From Chrysomallon squamiferum (lineage: Eukaryota; Mollusca; Gastropoda; Neomphalida; Peltospiridae), in the NCBI GenBank assembly GCA_012295275.1, contig CM022677.1, positions 10,913,983-10,975,982 of the forward strand: a stretch of 62,000 bases of DNA. Reading direction: 5' to 3'. The translations under genes were made by a program, and so were the position numbers. Below the pieces are notes generated by a model, which saw nothing but the letters and a program-made list of their open reading frames with translations, was not told the DNA's origin and ran no database searches. How positions within the stretch are numbered: the stretch's first letter is position 1; every line of letters begins with the position of its first letter. Positions 1 to 11,801 of this stretch are shown in pieces.

Positions 1-299
1 CTGTCTGTCTGTTTATAACTATAACTATATCTATATATATCTATCTATATATCTATCTATATATATATATATATGGAAAAATAATTATTATTTCTATTAC
101 ATTTTATTATTGTATCTACAGGAAAGACAAGATTCTGGAATCAGCTTCAGTTACAAGAATAGGGAGAAAAATTTAAACAGATGAGGTGTCTACTGATATG
201 GAACAATTATTATTCACAAAAGATGGATTTTTCTTTCCAAAGCAGTTTCCTAACCTATCAATCTATTTTTCAAGCGATCAATACGTCTAACTATCTCTA

Positions 300-346
300 C
301 ATCAAGCTATCTTACCCTCTCGGTTACAAATAGCACAGTCTATTTT

Positions 347-400
<54 letters not shown>

Positions 401-620
401 TTATGTATACACTCTCTCTATTTATATCATATTTAATTATTTAAATACATTCTTTTTATCTATTTATCTATCTATAAATATATTTATTTATCTATCTATT
501 TATCCCATATACATAAGCAACAGACTCGGTCTTTCTTACAGGATGCAGTATATACTCATGCCTCCTTGCATCTATCTAGCTTTCTTCTGTCTATCAATTT
601 ACCTCTCTATCCACCCTTTT
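300..620 (+). repeat. CTAT-rich segment shared with 33180-33480
   Basis: Reads the same, with scattered substitutions, as 33180-33480 (plus strand) and as the reverse complement of 30600-30900. Shared landmarks include the runs around TACACTCTCTCTATTTA, AAATACATTCTTT and the CATATACATAAG block. The homology shows the fold-back interior and the centre of the palindrome contain one repeat family. Confidence 0.75.
348..399. repeat. (AC)n microsatellite
   Basis: Uninterrupted AC dinucleotide array. The overlapping His-Thr reading frame is an artefact of the repeat. Confidence 0.95.
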
Positions 621-625
621 TTAAT

Positions 626-668
<43 letters not shown>
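626..668. repeat. (CA)n/(TA)n microsatellite
   Basis: CA array running into a short TA array. Confidence 0.9.
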
Positions 669-716
669 CTAATCATCTTTAAACACACAAATAAATTATC
701 ATTACTATACACACAC

Positions 717-717
717 A

Positions 718-747
<30 letters not shown>
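717..747. repeat. (TA)n microsatellite
   Basis: Continuous TA array. Confidence 0.9.
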
Positions 748-756
<9 letters not shown>

Positions 757-1607
757 CCATTTCTTAACACACGTCTATCTATATGTCTGTCAGTCTGTCT
801 ACAAATCAATCTACCAAACTAGTAACATACCTACATATCAGTTTATCTCTCTAGCTTATACGTCTATTTTTCAATAACCATCTATCAATAATATGTCCAG
901 CTCCCTGAATATCTAACTATATACTACTTCAAACCTTGCTATCTTGCTGAATGTCTGTCTATATAATCTATCTGTATTTATTTCTGTGTGTGTATTTATA
1001 CAGAGATAAATAGTTACATATTTCTGTATTTATATCTTTTATCTATATAATCTATCTGTATTTATCTCTGTATATCTATCTGTATAATCTATCTGTATCT
1101 ATCTGTATTTATCTTTATATCTGTCTGTATAATCTATCTGTATTTATCTCTGTATATATATAATCTATCTTTATTTATTCTGTATATCTATCTACATAAT
1201 CTACCTGTATTTATTTATATATATATATATATATAATCTATCTGTATTTATCTCTGGATATCTACCTTTAAGTTATCAGTTCATCACTAACTCAAACACA
1301 GATCCAATCCTTTCTGTTTTCTGTCTGCCTCTGTGTGTATTTATCTATGTACATATACATGATCATATCCACTTTACCATCATATATGCTTACACCTATC
1401 TATTTATCCATCCATCGAACTCTAAGGAAATGCCTCCCTATATATATTTCTCTATCCATCAATAACAATCCCTTGAATCAGCTATTCATCTTCCTGACTA
1501 TCTCCCTAAATTATTATAACTACGTTTTATATCTATCTTTCTGTGTTACTGTCCATTTATAACTCTCATTCACAATTCCCATATTTAGCGATCCTTATCA
1601 ATCACTG

Positions 1608-1645
<38 letters not shown>
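1608..1645. repeat. (CA)n microsatellite
   Basis: Continuous CA array. Confidence 0.9.
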
Positions 1646-1647
<2 letters not shown>

Positions 1648-1916
1648 TCTATGTCACCTATCTATATGTATCTCTATATGTATATCTAAGTACACAATTT
1701 CTCATTCTATCTACATAATCAACCTACCTAACAGTTTATATATCAATAACATCTATCAGTCATTTAAACATCTTCTTGTCTACATACCTTCAAACCTCCC
1801 TATAGTTCTGTATGTTTGCACACATATTTACTCAATATATTCACTCTTCAAAAAAGACAAGTGACTTTTCCTTCTATATACTATTCTCTGCTCCAGCTTA
1901 CATACCTACACCTGTA

Positions 1917-1917
1917 G

Positions 1918-1955
<38 letters not shown>
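1917..1955. repeat. (TA)n microsatellite
   Basis: Continuous TA array. Confidence 0.9.
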
Positions 1956-1958
<3 letters not shown>

Positions 1959-2052
1959 GTCTTCCACATTACCATCATACCTGCCTACACCTATCTGTCT
2001 GTCTGCTACATAATGCTCTACATATATCTACATATCAACCTACTGACCTATT

Positions 2053-2665
2053 GACCTACCTACCTATCTGTCCCTCTCTGTGTCTGATGTCTGTTAGATA
2101 ACTATCTACATATATCTACATATCAACCTACTGAACTACTGACCTACCTATATGTCCCTCTCTGTGTCTGATGTCTATTAGTTAACTATCTACATATATC
2201 TACATATCAACCTACTGAACTACTGACCTACCTACCTATCTGTCCCTCTGTGTGTCTGTTGTCTGTTAGATAACTATCTACATATATCTACATATCAACC
2301 TACTGAACCTACCTACTACCTATCTGTCCCTCTCTGTGTCTGATATCTATTAGATAACTATCTACATATATCTACATATCAACCTACTGAACTACTGACC
2401 TACCTACCTATCTGTCCCTCTGTGTGTCTGATATCTATTAGTTAACTATCTACATATATCCCTACTGAACTACTGACCTACCTACCTATCTGTCCCTCTG
2501 TGTGTCTGATATCTATTAGATAACTATCTACATATATCTACATATCAACCTACTGAACTACTGACCTACCTACCTATTTGTCCCTCTCTGTGTCTGATAT
2601 CTCTTAGTTAACTATCTACATATATCTGCATATCAACCTACTGAACTACTGACCTACATACCAAT
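2053..2665. repeat. ~88-bp minisatellite, about 7 copies
   Basis: The phrase GACCTACCTACCTATCTGTC and its variants returns at about 2053, 2141, 2225, 2306, 2397, 2475, 2563 and 2651. Spacings are 78-91 bases. Each unit continues with a TCTGTGTCTGATRTCT part, a TAACTATCTACATATATC part and a CAACCTACTGAACTACTG part. Units differ by small indels and point changes. Confidence 0.9.
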
Positions 2666-3486
2666 TTGTTTATCTATCCACATTATCACAGATCAATAAC
2701 CATCCATCAATCATATATCTAATTCCCTGTCAAACTACCTACATACATAACTAACTATGTCTAGATAGCTACATTACAACCTATGTATTTTACTGTATGT
2801 CTACACTCTCAGCCTGGCACACAAACACACATGACAGAAAGAAGAAAACACAGAATAGATAGATAGACACTGACATGTTTAACTATCTGCCTAAATTCAT
2901 CTACATCTATGAATTCATTTGTTAACTTCTACTGATCTAACTGTCTATCAGTCTATCAATAATATCTCCCTCTTTTCTTTCTGTGTATCTCTTTACCTGT
3001 TAACCTCCCATCAGACAGTCAGTCTCATATCTCTGTCAATCTTCTCTCCTTTCCTTTAAATCACTTATAGTTGCTCTAAACTTGCTAATATTGTCTATGA
3101 AAACAACATTAAGCTGGAACCTGCTTGTTGTCTATCTGTAAATATCATTGCTCCACATATTTTCATTTCTTCTATAATTTGTAATGTAGAAACACACATA
3201 GCTTTTGCAGTGTCATTAGTCATTACAGTGGAAGTTTTTTGTTCCCTTCCATAATAACCAAGAATCATCCACTGTTAACTACTGGAGAATAATCAATCAA
3301 CACTGATGTGTACTGTCAACATTTTCTCTGGAAACTGCTTTGGAAAGAAAAATCCATCTTTTGTGAATAATAATTGTTCCATATCAGTAGATACCTCATC
3401 TGTTTAAATTCTTCTCCCTATTCTTGTAACTGAAGCTGATTCCAGAATCTTGTCTTTCCTGTAGATACATAATAAAATTTAATAGA

Positions 3487-3844
3487 ATAATAAGTATTTT
3501 TCGATTGTGTTTAATTGTCTGTAATGTTAGAAAGAAATTATTATAAATAAACATCATCTGTCTCTTATTGTAATAGATTTTAATAATAAATCACAAATAA
3601 TTTAAACAAAAAATATATATCTATGAAAAAGTATCACTACAAATTTTACATTCTTGTCAATTTAAAAAGAAAAATTGTCTTTTATAACTAAATTCATAAA
3701 CATATGTGAAAATATTTCTTTATGAAAGATTTTCTAATACTAAACAAGAATGCATTGATTAGATCAAAATATTTTAAAGTTAAGCAATACAAACATAACA
3801 TGAAAATGTAATAATAATAATAATACAAATACCACTAATATTTC
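3487..3844. other. AT-rich DNA, nothing recognised
   Basis: No ORF, RNA gene or repeat recognised beyond short A/T runs. Confidence 0.6.
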
Positions 3845-4000
3845 TCAAAGCTGAAATCTATAAAATTGTGAATACTCCTCTGAATCTTCAGCACTGACAT
3901 GCCTTGTACTGTAAGGGAGAGCGAGAGATCTGAAAAACTCTGTCTTTGACCAAGTCTTTAAAAGAAATACAAAATCTGACATGGAATTGACAGTTTCCAC
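3845..4000 (-). CDS. Terminal exon of a decayed gene, unknown product
   Basis: On the minus strand a splice acceptor (CAATTTACAG) is followed at 4000 by 51 open codons and a TGA at 3845-3847. The peptide begins VETVNSMSDFVFLLKTW and ends YRFQL. It joins in phase 0 with the exon at 4968-5061, whose donor is GAA|GTAAGA. The amphipathic, charged composition and clean splice boundaries support coding origin. No family is recognised. It is read as the 3' end of the minus-strand gene remnant that includes 4968-6944. Confidence 0.5.
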   Translation of the reverse strand: METVNSMSDFVFLLKTWSKTEFFRSLALPYSTRHVSAEDSEEYSQFYRFQL

Positions 4001-4967
4001 CTGTAAATTGAAAAGAATTCATTGTCACCAGCCTATAAAAATATCTAATTGATAAGTTCTGGCATTTATTAGTTTACTAATAGATACCAAAGCTTTTAGG
4101 TTCTAATAACAAACTGTTGATGTCACTCTCCACTAGGTATGTGAATTCAGTCATTTTGATTACAAGCTGCATTACTTTTTTGGAACACTTAGAACTGATT
4201 CTATACATCTAATTTTAGATTTCATTTAAAATTTAAGTTAATAATCTGGCTACATTTATCCAGAATAATAATCTTTTAATCCCAAAAGATCAAGAGAATT
4301 CCAATTAATTACAAATATTTAACATTTTAAAATGTGATGATATAATTAATTCAAACCATAAAAAAGTCCTTTATACCTTCAGATCTTTTTGTTATATTTA
4401 AGAAAAAAGATAAATATATTTTTATAACATTAAATTACAGCTGAATAAATTCTTAAAAAAATAAACATTATCTGTGGAAAATTTTGTGGATTTTGTACAT
4501 TCCCCTTTTTTTAGACACATACATCTAAATAAACAAATATAGAAAGAAAAATTAATAAAATAAAAATAAAATAACAATAAATAAAAATAAGCATCATGTT
4601 TATCATTCTAATCTTAAATTATTTAAATGACTAATTTTTTTTTACCTATTTCAGGCTAGGAGCATTTGATTAATTTCACAAAGATTAAAATCTTTTGGAA
4701 GAAAAATTTCAGTCATGGAAAAATTATTATTAAGAATTATACTTTAACAATGTTTTAATACTGACTCTATTTATCTGGATATAGGTGTGAATTACTGAGA
4801 ACAAAATAAAGAGAATTCTATCATTTTAACTAAGTCTGTGTGAAATAAATATTTCCCATAAAACAATTATTAGTGGCTCTTGTTTTAAAACATATGGAAC
4901 GAAAGAAACAGTTGCCCAAATAATTTTATTATTAGTTATTATTATAAAAGATATCGAGGCCTCTTAC

Positions 4968-5061
4968 TTCAGAACAGTTTTCTGTTTGATTGAATTCCTC
5001 TGACTGGCTAGTAACAGTATCAGAAGAATTTGTCATCTTCAGGTTTTTTTCTCCAAATCAC
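4968..5061 (-). CDS. Internal exon of the same minus-strand gene remnant
   Basis: Bounded by the acceptor TTTTGCAG (exon from 5061) and a consensus donor GTAAGA after position 4968. The frame carrying MTNSSDTVTSQSEEF is open to the donor, and its phase fits the terminal exon at 3845-4000. It is Ser/Thr/Glu rich, likely a disordered linker. A TGA lies in the same frame close to the acceptor, so the exon may be damaged or a downstream start or acceptor may be used. Function unknown. Confidence 0.4.
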
Positions 5062-5082
5062 CTGCAAAACCAGAAAGAGATT

Positions 5083-5269
5083 TCACTTTAATGTTTTTCT
5101 TTGCCTGGTTTTAGCACGTTCAAGTTTTTTCTCCCTGATATTTGACTGTTGAGATTGGTGACCTGGTGTAAGACTCTCCAACTTAAGAATTGTTGTAGGT
5201 CTGACGTGGTCGGCTTCAATGTCCAGGTCACCAAAATTGAGCTCTTCATCAGCAGAACTTTGAACAACT
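5083..5269 (-). pseudogene. Exon remnant paralogous to 22509-22910
   Basis: On the minus strand a CTCTGACTCAG acceptor precedes an open frame containing SADEELNFGDLD, then ESLTPGHQSQQSN, then a Lys/Arg-rich tail, ending at TGA 5083-5085. The same blocks occur at 22509-22910 as FTDEQLNVSDLE and KSVTPGVQSQQSNV. Similarity at protein level between two loci with different frameshifts indicates a true ancestral coding exon. Acidic then basic composition suggests a linker or nuclear-type tail; no domain recognised. Confidence 0.45.
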
Positions 5270-5290
5270 CTGAGTCAGAGTCACATTGGT

Positions 5291-5868
5291 GGGTGCACTG
5301 CCTAGTTTGAGTAAATAAATAAATAAATAAATAAAATACTGCTACTATTACATTTACTGCAACACAACATGCTACTTTTATTACCATCATTACTGTAACT
5401 AATATTTACTATTATTCCTTATTCAACTGGGGTTACTGTTATTAAAATAATACTCCTATTACTAAAATTACTATCCATTAATAATAAAAGTGATATTTTT
5501 GCTCTCTTCATTATTAGTGCTAAGCCTTATTTCTTTATACTAATATTATTATAATTACTACAACAACAACTATGACTACTATTACTACCACTATTGCTGC
5601 TATTACACAACTCTTCTTGTTACAATTTCTCTGAAAACAACTGCTATTAGTACTGCTACCACCACCATTACAACCAGTAATTTGACTACAAACAGTTTTT
5701 TTAATCACCATGAGTCTCACAAGATACATTACTATTACACAGCTATGGACATCAGCTAAAACATCACCAAAATTTTACAACATTACTATAACAAGTAGTT
5801 TATTATTAATACTGCTACAAGAATTAATGCTGTAACAACTACATTACTACAACAATAGATAGACAGAC

Positions 5869-5870
<2 letters not shown>
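5291..5870. repeat. TAAA and ACT/ATT trinucleotide-rich tract
   Basis: An AAAT/TAAA run near 5313-5335 is followed by irregular ACT, TAC and ACA triplets to about 5860. A similar triplet-rich tract follows the paralogous exon at 23090-23420, so the exon and tract appear to have been duplicated together. No gene seen. Confidence 0.7.
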
Positions 5871-5872
<2 letters not shown>

Positions 5873-5922
<50 letters not shown>

Positions 5923-5938
5923 AGGGAGGGAGGGAGGT
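5873..5938. repeat. (GA)n followed by (GGGA)n
   Basis: GA array of about 44 bases running into GGGA tetranucleotides; a homopurine tract. Confidence 0.95.
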
Positions 5939-6412
5939 AGGTAGGTTTAGAATAATTCCAGTGGCAGCAAACTTTATCCTCAGTGCTGGACAGCACCTTC
6001 TATCGAAACAACTTCACTAGCCAACATCAGCAAATCAATTAGACCTGTATGTGTATTCTGAAAATAAAAATATACAAATAAAATAATTAAAATAATAAAC
6101 TGTTAAAAATAAATAACTAATGTTTCTGTTATTATTTAAATTTTACTGTTATCAGTTGCTGGATTATTCAGACACAAAGGGATGTGTGATATTTTTGATA
6201 TATTTTGTATAATCATTATAATGATAATGATAATAATGATAATAATTTAAATAATCAACAAAACAATAGCAAACAAATGATTATTATTATGCTATTTTAC
6301 AATCAGTAAAGAGTTGTTACTATAAAACTTATTTTATTTGCTAAGAAATAAAAGTAAGATAAAAAAACTTACAACTTGGAATTGTGTTGTCTGAATCAGG
6401 TATAGGACTAGC

Positions 6413-6944
6413 TCAATCCTTCGAACTATCAATGTAGCTGACATCACTCTCATGAATGTTGCCTTCCTGAGTCTCATCTTGTTCTGCTGCATCTACAGAC
6501 TTTGTTTTCTTCTCTCTCTTTTCTTTATCTTCTCATCCAGCTTCATTATCAGAGCAGCAAGCTCAAATATCACCTGCTGCTCAACTTCCTGGTTGTTTTC
6601 TTTGCCACAGTCATGCACACGTCATCAGGCAGCATAGCAGATGATGTGTTTTTACCAGCATCAGCTTGTTTTCACAAAACTGCAGAATTCAATGGCTCTT
6701 GGCCCTTTTCTTCTTGTTCCTGTCCATGCTGAATGTAAACCATCGATATATCTATAGTATTCCAGCAGCACTTGCACTCTACAGTGTGGTTCTGGTCAGT
6801 GATTGTGTAGCTGGATGAGAAATTCATAAAATATTTCACTCGCATCTGATTTTTCATAGAAACATTCTTTAAATTCATTTGGAACATTTTCTCCTTATAC
6901 ATTCTGCATTATCCATGCCACTGATGATTTTAATTTGTCCTGGA
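6413..6944 (-). pseudogene. Long exon remnant with Cys motif and coiled coil
   Basis: On the minus strand a TTTTCCAG acceptor near 6945 is followed by coding-like sequence that needs at least two frame changes and one internal stop to read through. The first frame is short. The 6672-6902 frame contains YTITDQNHTVECKCCWNT, a Cys-rich stretch, then a Gln/Glu-rich run. The last frame (to TGA 6413-6415) contains a Leu/Lys/Glu-rich helix beginning EVEQQVIFELAALIMKLDE, a probable coiled coil, and an acidic tail. The consistent protein character across shifted frames points to a decayed exon rather than chance ORFs. Family unknown. It lies upstream of the exons at 5269-3845 on the same strand. Confidence 0.5.
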
Positions 6945-7379
6945 AAACATCAAAAATAAATAAATATTAGTAATGATATGAAAAAGCAAATGGATAATAA
7001 TAATAAATACCTTATACATTCACAGGTTTATACTGTATGAGTTGAACATTTTGTAATACATATAGGTGTGTTGAAGCAATTATTGTCAACCAGGTACATT
7101 ATCCGTAGATACAGATGTAAATAGTTTTGGATGCCGTAGCATTAGTCATATTATCTGCATACAATTTGCAGTGATTGGTAACACAAAATTAAGACTAAAC
7201 AATTCTTCTTTATGCTGTTCACATTAGAAAAAAATAAAAAAAATAAAAAATAAAAATTGATAAAAAATATTAAAATCAATAAAATCAATAATAAATAAAT
7301 AAATATTATTCGCTAATAAAAAAAAATAATAATAAATAAATAAATAAATAAATAAATAAATTAAAAAATATATATTATT
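6945..7379. other. AT-rich DNA, nothing recognised
   Basis: Contains AAAT/TAAA-rich filler near 7220-7370; no gene supported. Confidence 0.5.
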
Positions 7380-7933
7380 TCCGAATAAGATGGCTACCAT
7401 CAGGTTGCTGTGACGTTTAAATTATACTTAAATAAAATCAAAAAAATCCAAACTCATTAACAACTATAATAATAAATAGTACTACCTGTCTGCTTCACAA
7501 AATGAAATACTTTAAGCAACTTTTTTGTTGCATGATAATGCGATTACACCAATTCTGTAGAAGATTCTTCGAACGTCAAACAAAAAATTAAATCCGTCAA
7601 GTCTCGACAATCATCCCGCATTTTTCCGAAAATACAATCCTAAAAACAAGAAATAAAAAGAGTTCAAAATAAATAAATAACATAAAGGAACATAACAACT
7701 TTTATTAAAATATACTCGATGTGGTTCTTTTTTTTTAATTATTATTATTTGTTGCTTTTTTTTTAGCCAATCATCGAAGTAAACTTCAAAATAAACGGTG
7801 TTGTTCTTTTTTTCCCCCTACTTTTTCTTTCTTCTTCTTTTTTATTTATTTATATTTATGCACCAAATAAAATCACAAAGCTTACAGTTCACACTACAAT
7901 AAAATGGTACAACATTTATTTATCTTAAAACAA

Positions 7934-7934
<1 letters not shown>

Positions 7935-7984
<50 letters not shown>
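7935..7984. repeat. (TG)n microsatellite
   Basis: Continuous TG array of about 50 bases. Confidence 0.95.
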
Positions 7985-7987
<3 letters not shown>

Positions 7988-8285
7988 TCAATGTTTGAAC
8001 CTGTTCTATCAGTTCTATTATCAGTATCAAAGTGGAAACTAATCAAATGAAGGGTATATTTCACCTTTTCGGACGACTTCTCCTGGTGTACTGAAATGTT
8101 AAATAAAAACATGTGAAAGTAAATACAACAAACAGGAAAGTAAAAAGGATATGTACTTAAGAGAAAAAAGAGTGTGGCTGACTAGATTGATTTCGATGCC
8201 TATATTAATGTTCATAAATTGATAGATTTGATTAGTTTTGATTAGATTTGATTAGTTAAATAGAAAAAAAGTAGAAACATCTAGC

Positions 8286-8312
8286 AAAAAAAAAAAAAAA
8301 AAAAAAAAAAAA
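8286..8312. repeat. Poly-A tract
   Basis: Uninterrupted A run. Confidence 0.9.
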
Positions 8313-8920
8313 GAAAGAAGTAAACCAAAAATAAATAAATCACACTTCACGTTCACAAGCAGGTACCTGCATTGTCTCTTGTATTGTTTTCCGTATTTCC
8401 TAATTTTCGTTGCTTGTAAAGCAATGAAGTTCTTTTGATAAAAAAAACTATTAAAATAAGTTATAGTTTTCTTCAAAACGATTGCGTTTTTCAGCCATTG
8501 ATTTCAGTGTAAAAATGACGAAACAATTTTCAACAAAAGATTTACAGTGACTTAGAAGATCGGCGGGAAATATAAATATGTCGACTAGACATATCTCATA
8601 TCTATCTTGAAAAAAGATCAAACCCAACGGTAGGCCTATAATTCCCACATTTCTAACTACCGCCAATGTTTTGCACGCACAGTCATATACTAAGATTGTT
8701 TTAAGAAATATTTATGTATATATATACACAGATCATGATCATAATATCTGTATGTCAAATCAGTTTAATGTGAAAACGTAGTACAATAATTCTTCTAGTA
8801 CTTCAAATAGTATATTATTTGTTTTGAGATACTACTGCAGCTGTTATTTAAGAAGCTTTACAAGACAACTTAGAAATGTAATAGATCCGTAATTATCCGC
8901 ATCATTTTTAATCAGCCTTA

Positions 8921-9615
8921 GAAAAAGAATGGGAATTAGTGAATGCAAAATGGGCTATAGACATAGAGATTTCAGCAGTTGTTATCTACATCAAAATATC
9001 CACACACACACATTATTTATATATGTGATTGTTTTTTTTATGTGTTTATGCATATACTTAGAATTAGAAAACGCGTTGGCTTAAGAATTTTATTGTCAAA
9101 AATAATCATTTTCTAATTTCATTCGAATTTAAGTCCAATTCGCTGGTTTTCCACTGTTTTTACTAAACATTTATTCAACAACATAAAACTTTTTAAAATT
9201 GAATACAGAAGTATTCTGGATTGTACGGAAATACACTTCTAGAACAATGCATATAAATATTTTTAAAACATTTCAAAAACTGTTTACATAGTATCCTTTT
9301 TTCGATATCTATAAATAAAAGTGTAACCTCTCAAAACATTATTTTTCAAATCATTACCGCACTGGCTGCTACACCATCATATTTTGTATCTTATTTTGTA
9401 TAAACAAGAATGTATATCGCCAAATATATCAATATCGTTATTAAATCTACTCTTTTTTTTCTATCCATAAGTTCGCCTCATTGAATGATCTTGTATCGAA
9501 TGTTCTGTTACAGTTGTCCCCGTTCGCAAAGATGCAATTAATTTTTTGTATATATATACATACTAGTGGTAATATAGGCAATGTCGATGAACATTATTAA
9601 TTAATTAATGTATTC

Positions 9616-9656
<41 letters not shown>

Positions 9657-10139
9657 TAATTATTAAACTAAATCATGTTGACTGTCTAAAACATTTTTAT
9701 GAGTACGCTAATGATCTACCTTTTAGTTTTTATGTGAACCCCTTCCAATATTTCTTGTGGGGATGGATAGGATAAAAGCGGGTGAGTTTAGGGTCCCAGA
9801 CAGAGAGGGTGAGGTGTACACATGCCCTCCCGCCCTACACCGGAAGCTTCTTTCTTCCTTTCATTGTCTTTCCCTGTTCATAAAGTTTATATGCATAATT
9901 ATGATTCTTAGGTTTAAACAAAGCAGTTGGTTTTTGCCTTGATGCACATTGAAAGGCTCACATATTGAAGTGTTTTTAATAAGAAGTGTTTTTGGTAATG
10001 TCAGTTTTTGTTTATTTCAGTGTGTGAGAGAAAGAAAAAAGTGTTATATAGTAAAGGTGTAAAAGAACATGTGGGGTATTTTCTCATCACACAAATATGT
10101 TAACACACCACACCCTAGATCTGTACCTGCTGTCTTCTG
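8921..10139. other. No gene recognised; one (TTA)n array
   Basis: AT-rich sequence with (TTA)n at 9617-9654. A short plus ORF at 9757-9942 has no recognisable content or splice context and is not called. Confidence 0.5.
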
Positions 10140-10910
10140 TACAGAGAAATATCTATTTAACTTACTGTTTAGATGTTATAATTACTAATGTTGATATTTA
10201 TTAAAATAAATATAATTTTTTTCATTTTCTGTTGTTGCCTAGTTTTTCATTATCAATGCATTTTAAGATAAATTTGAGTGAACTGTTACGAATGCAGTAA
10301 ACATCTCTACCAAAAAATTTTAACGCATTTTTGTAACGGGAATCTAAATATTCGAATGAAGAAATTTGTGAATGTTGTTTATAATTTCATTACACTTTAT
10401 TAATATTGAATTCGGTCGTCCCAGAAAAACAAGCTGTGTTGGTTAAACAAGTGCACACTTCAGCATCAAACCTATCAGAAAATGTATCTTTTTTCTTAGA
10501 ACATGATTATTGTAAACACTGATGTGAAAACATCTGTGATTTCTTCAAGTGAGGATAATGTAAATTCTCTTAACCCACCTGATCGCTGAATGTTAATCAT
10601 AAAACAAACGACCTGAATTGATATAAGGAACACGTTTTTGTTAGTTTGCGTACATTTCAATAAAACTATTGAGTCCTTTTTCACATTCGCAGTTTACAAA
10701 AGGCATTTTTCTTACACATTCATATTCACAAAATAAATTTAAATAGGATAATTTTACATATTTATACAGACAGATAGATATGGACACACACACACACACA
10801 CACACACTCACACACACACACATTCACTGCGTATATACATTTTCCTCCTAGATTTTTCGGTGATAATATTAAAAAGAACCCTTGAATTAATGTTTGGTCT
10901 TTATTCAGAA
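10140..10910 (+). repeat. Inverted end (left) of a ~5-kb repeat module
   Basis: 10140-10910 reappears inverted at about 14380-15060, inverted at about 44620-45140, and in the same orientation at about 57550-58450. Landmarks include AGTGCACACTTCA, the stretch around CTTCAAGTGAGGATAA, and TTAACCCACYTGATCGCTGA. A CA array (10783-10821) sits inside this copy. No preserved ORF across copies. Confidence 0.8.
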
Positions 10911-11762
10911 ACCTATTAATGTCGATGTTCCTGCCGTTATTTATGTATTCCTTTTCGTTTTTTATTGGCTGTTATTCTTATTTTCTGACCGTGCCTGTCA
11001 TATATGAAAATATATCATTATTACCTGTATTAATGTCGTTGTAATGGCGTTACTTCACCCTGTTAGTTTGCCTTTTATTAAGTATTGCAATTAGTGTCCA
11101 CATCCTACGTTAAAAAATATCATTAATATTTCTATTAATGAGGCCGTCATTGCCGTCGTTCCAGTATTGTTCTTAACGTCTTGGTTTACACCTGATTACT
11201 GGGCGGATGGGGAAATGGATCACTGAAAGTTAAGATTGATATTCATCAAACACAGAGACACACACAGATACAGAGACCAGGATGAATTACATTTAGCTGT
11301 AAACTGACGGACATGTTGGATGCAGGGAAAGGAATCAGAGATGGTTTGATGCATTTTTGTTCAACGGATAGATAGACCAAACAAGATACCTTCATATAGA
11401 TTAAAAGACGACAGATATAGATTTATAGATAGATGGAAACAGAGATAGACAGATAGATAGATAGATATAAAATGAAAAAGGCTAATATGGCTGGGTCATA
11501 TTGTGTATTCAGTCTAACATAATATCAGCGTCCACTCATCTTTTCCTTTATATCTTACGTCTCATACAGTTTTAGAAAAGATTATTAACCTTTACGTTTC
11601 TCTACATTCTTACCTTCTGCTAAAACGCGAGAAGTCGCAATATTAACGTCATAAATTAAGATTAAAATGATAATTTCAAGTAAGAAATCGATTACAGAGA
11701 ATACCTAGTATATTGGGAAATATAGAGCGTACTTTCAATTTATTTTTATTTTTTTTATTTTA

Positions 11763-11801
<39 letters not shown>

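Larger units (their letters stand above)
97..3484. mobile_element. Fold-back element with ~155-bp inverted ends
   Basis: The stretch 97-250 recurs as its reverse complement at about 3331-3484; both ends share the text TATCTACAGGAAAGACAAG and then over 100 nearly identical bases. Between them lies about 3 kb of CA, TA and CTAT-type repeats, a minisatellite and AT-rich filler without any convincing ORF. Inverted ends around a non-coding interior fit a non-autonomous fold-back transposon or a hairpin-type duplication. Part of the interior (300-790) is also homologous to 33180-33580 inside the large palindrome, so at least that segment moves or duplicates independently. I did not identify a target-site duplication. 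Confidence 0.5.
7380..8920 (+). repeat. Module I, left part (paralogue of 39970-42410)
   Basis: Matches 39970-42410 in the same orientation, with many substitutions and indels. The clearest block is 8510-8680, nearly identical to 41957-42127 and including GATCGGCGGGAAATATAAAT and the palindrome TAGGCCTA. The 7540-8110 part also matches 23757-24170 in inverse orientation. The small minus-strand ORF at 8451-8666 is not preserved in the copy, so it is not called as a gene. Confidence 0.8.

Noticed and set aside
345-767. 140-codon ORF with His-Thr and Tyr-Ile repeats
   Set aside because: It is a translation of CA, TA and CTAT arrays; no coding character.
2053-2665. CRISPR-like array
   Set aside because: Whole units are repeated without unique spacers; it is a minisatellite in a eukaryotic genome.
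8451-8666. 71-codon minus-strand ORF in module I
   Set aside because: The matching DNA in module II (about 41900-42120) is well conserved but the frame is broken, so DNA rather than protein is kept.
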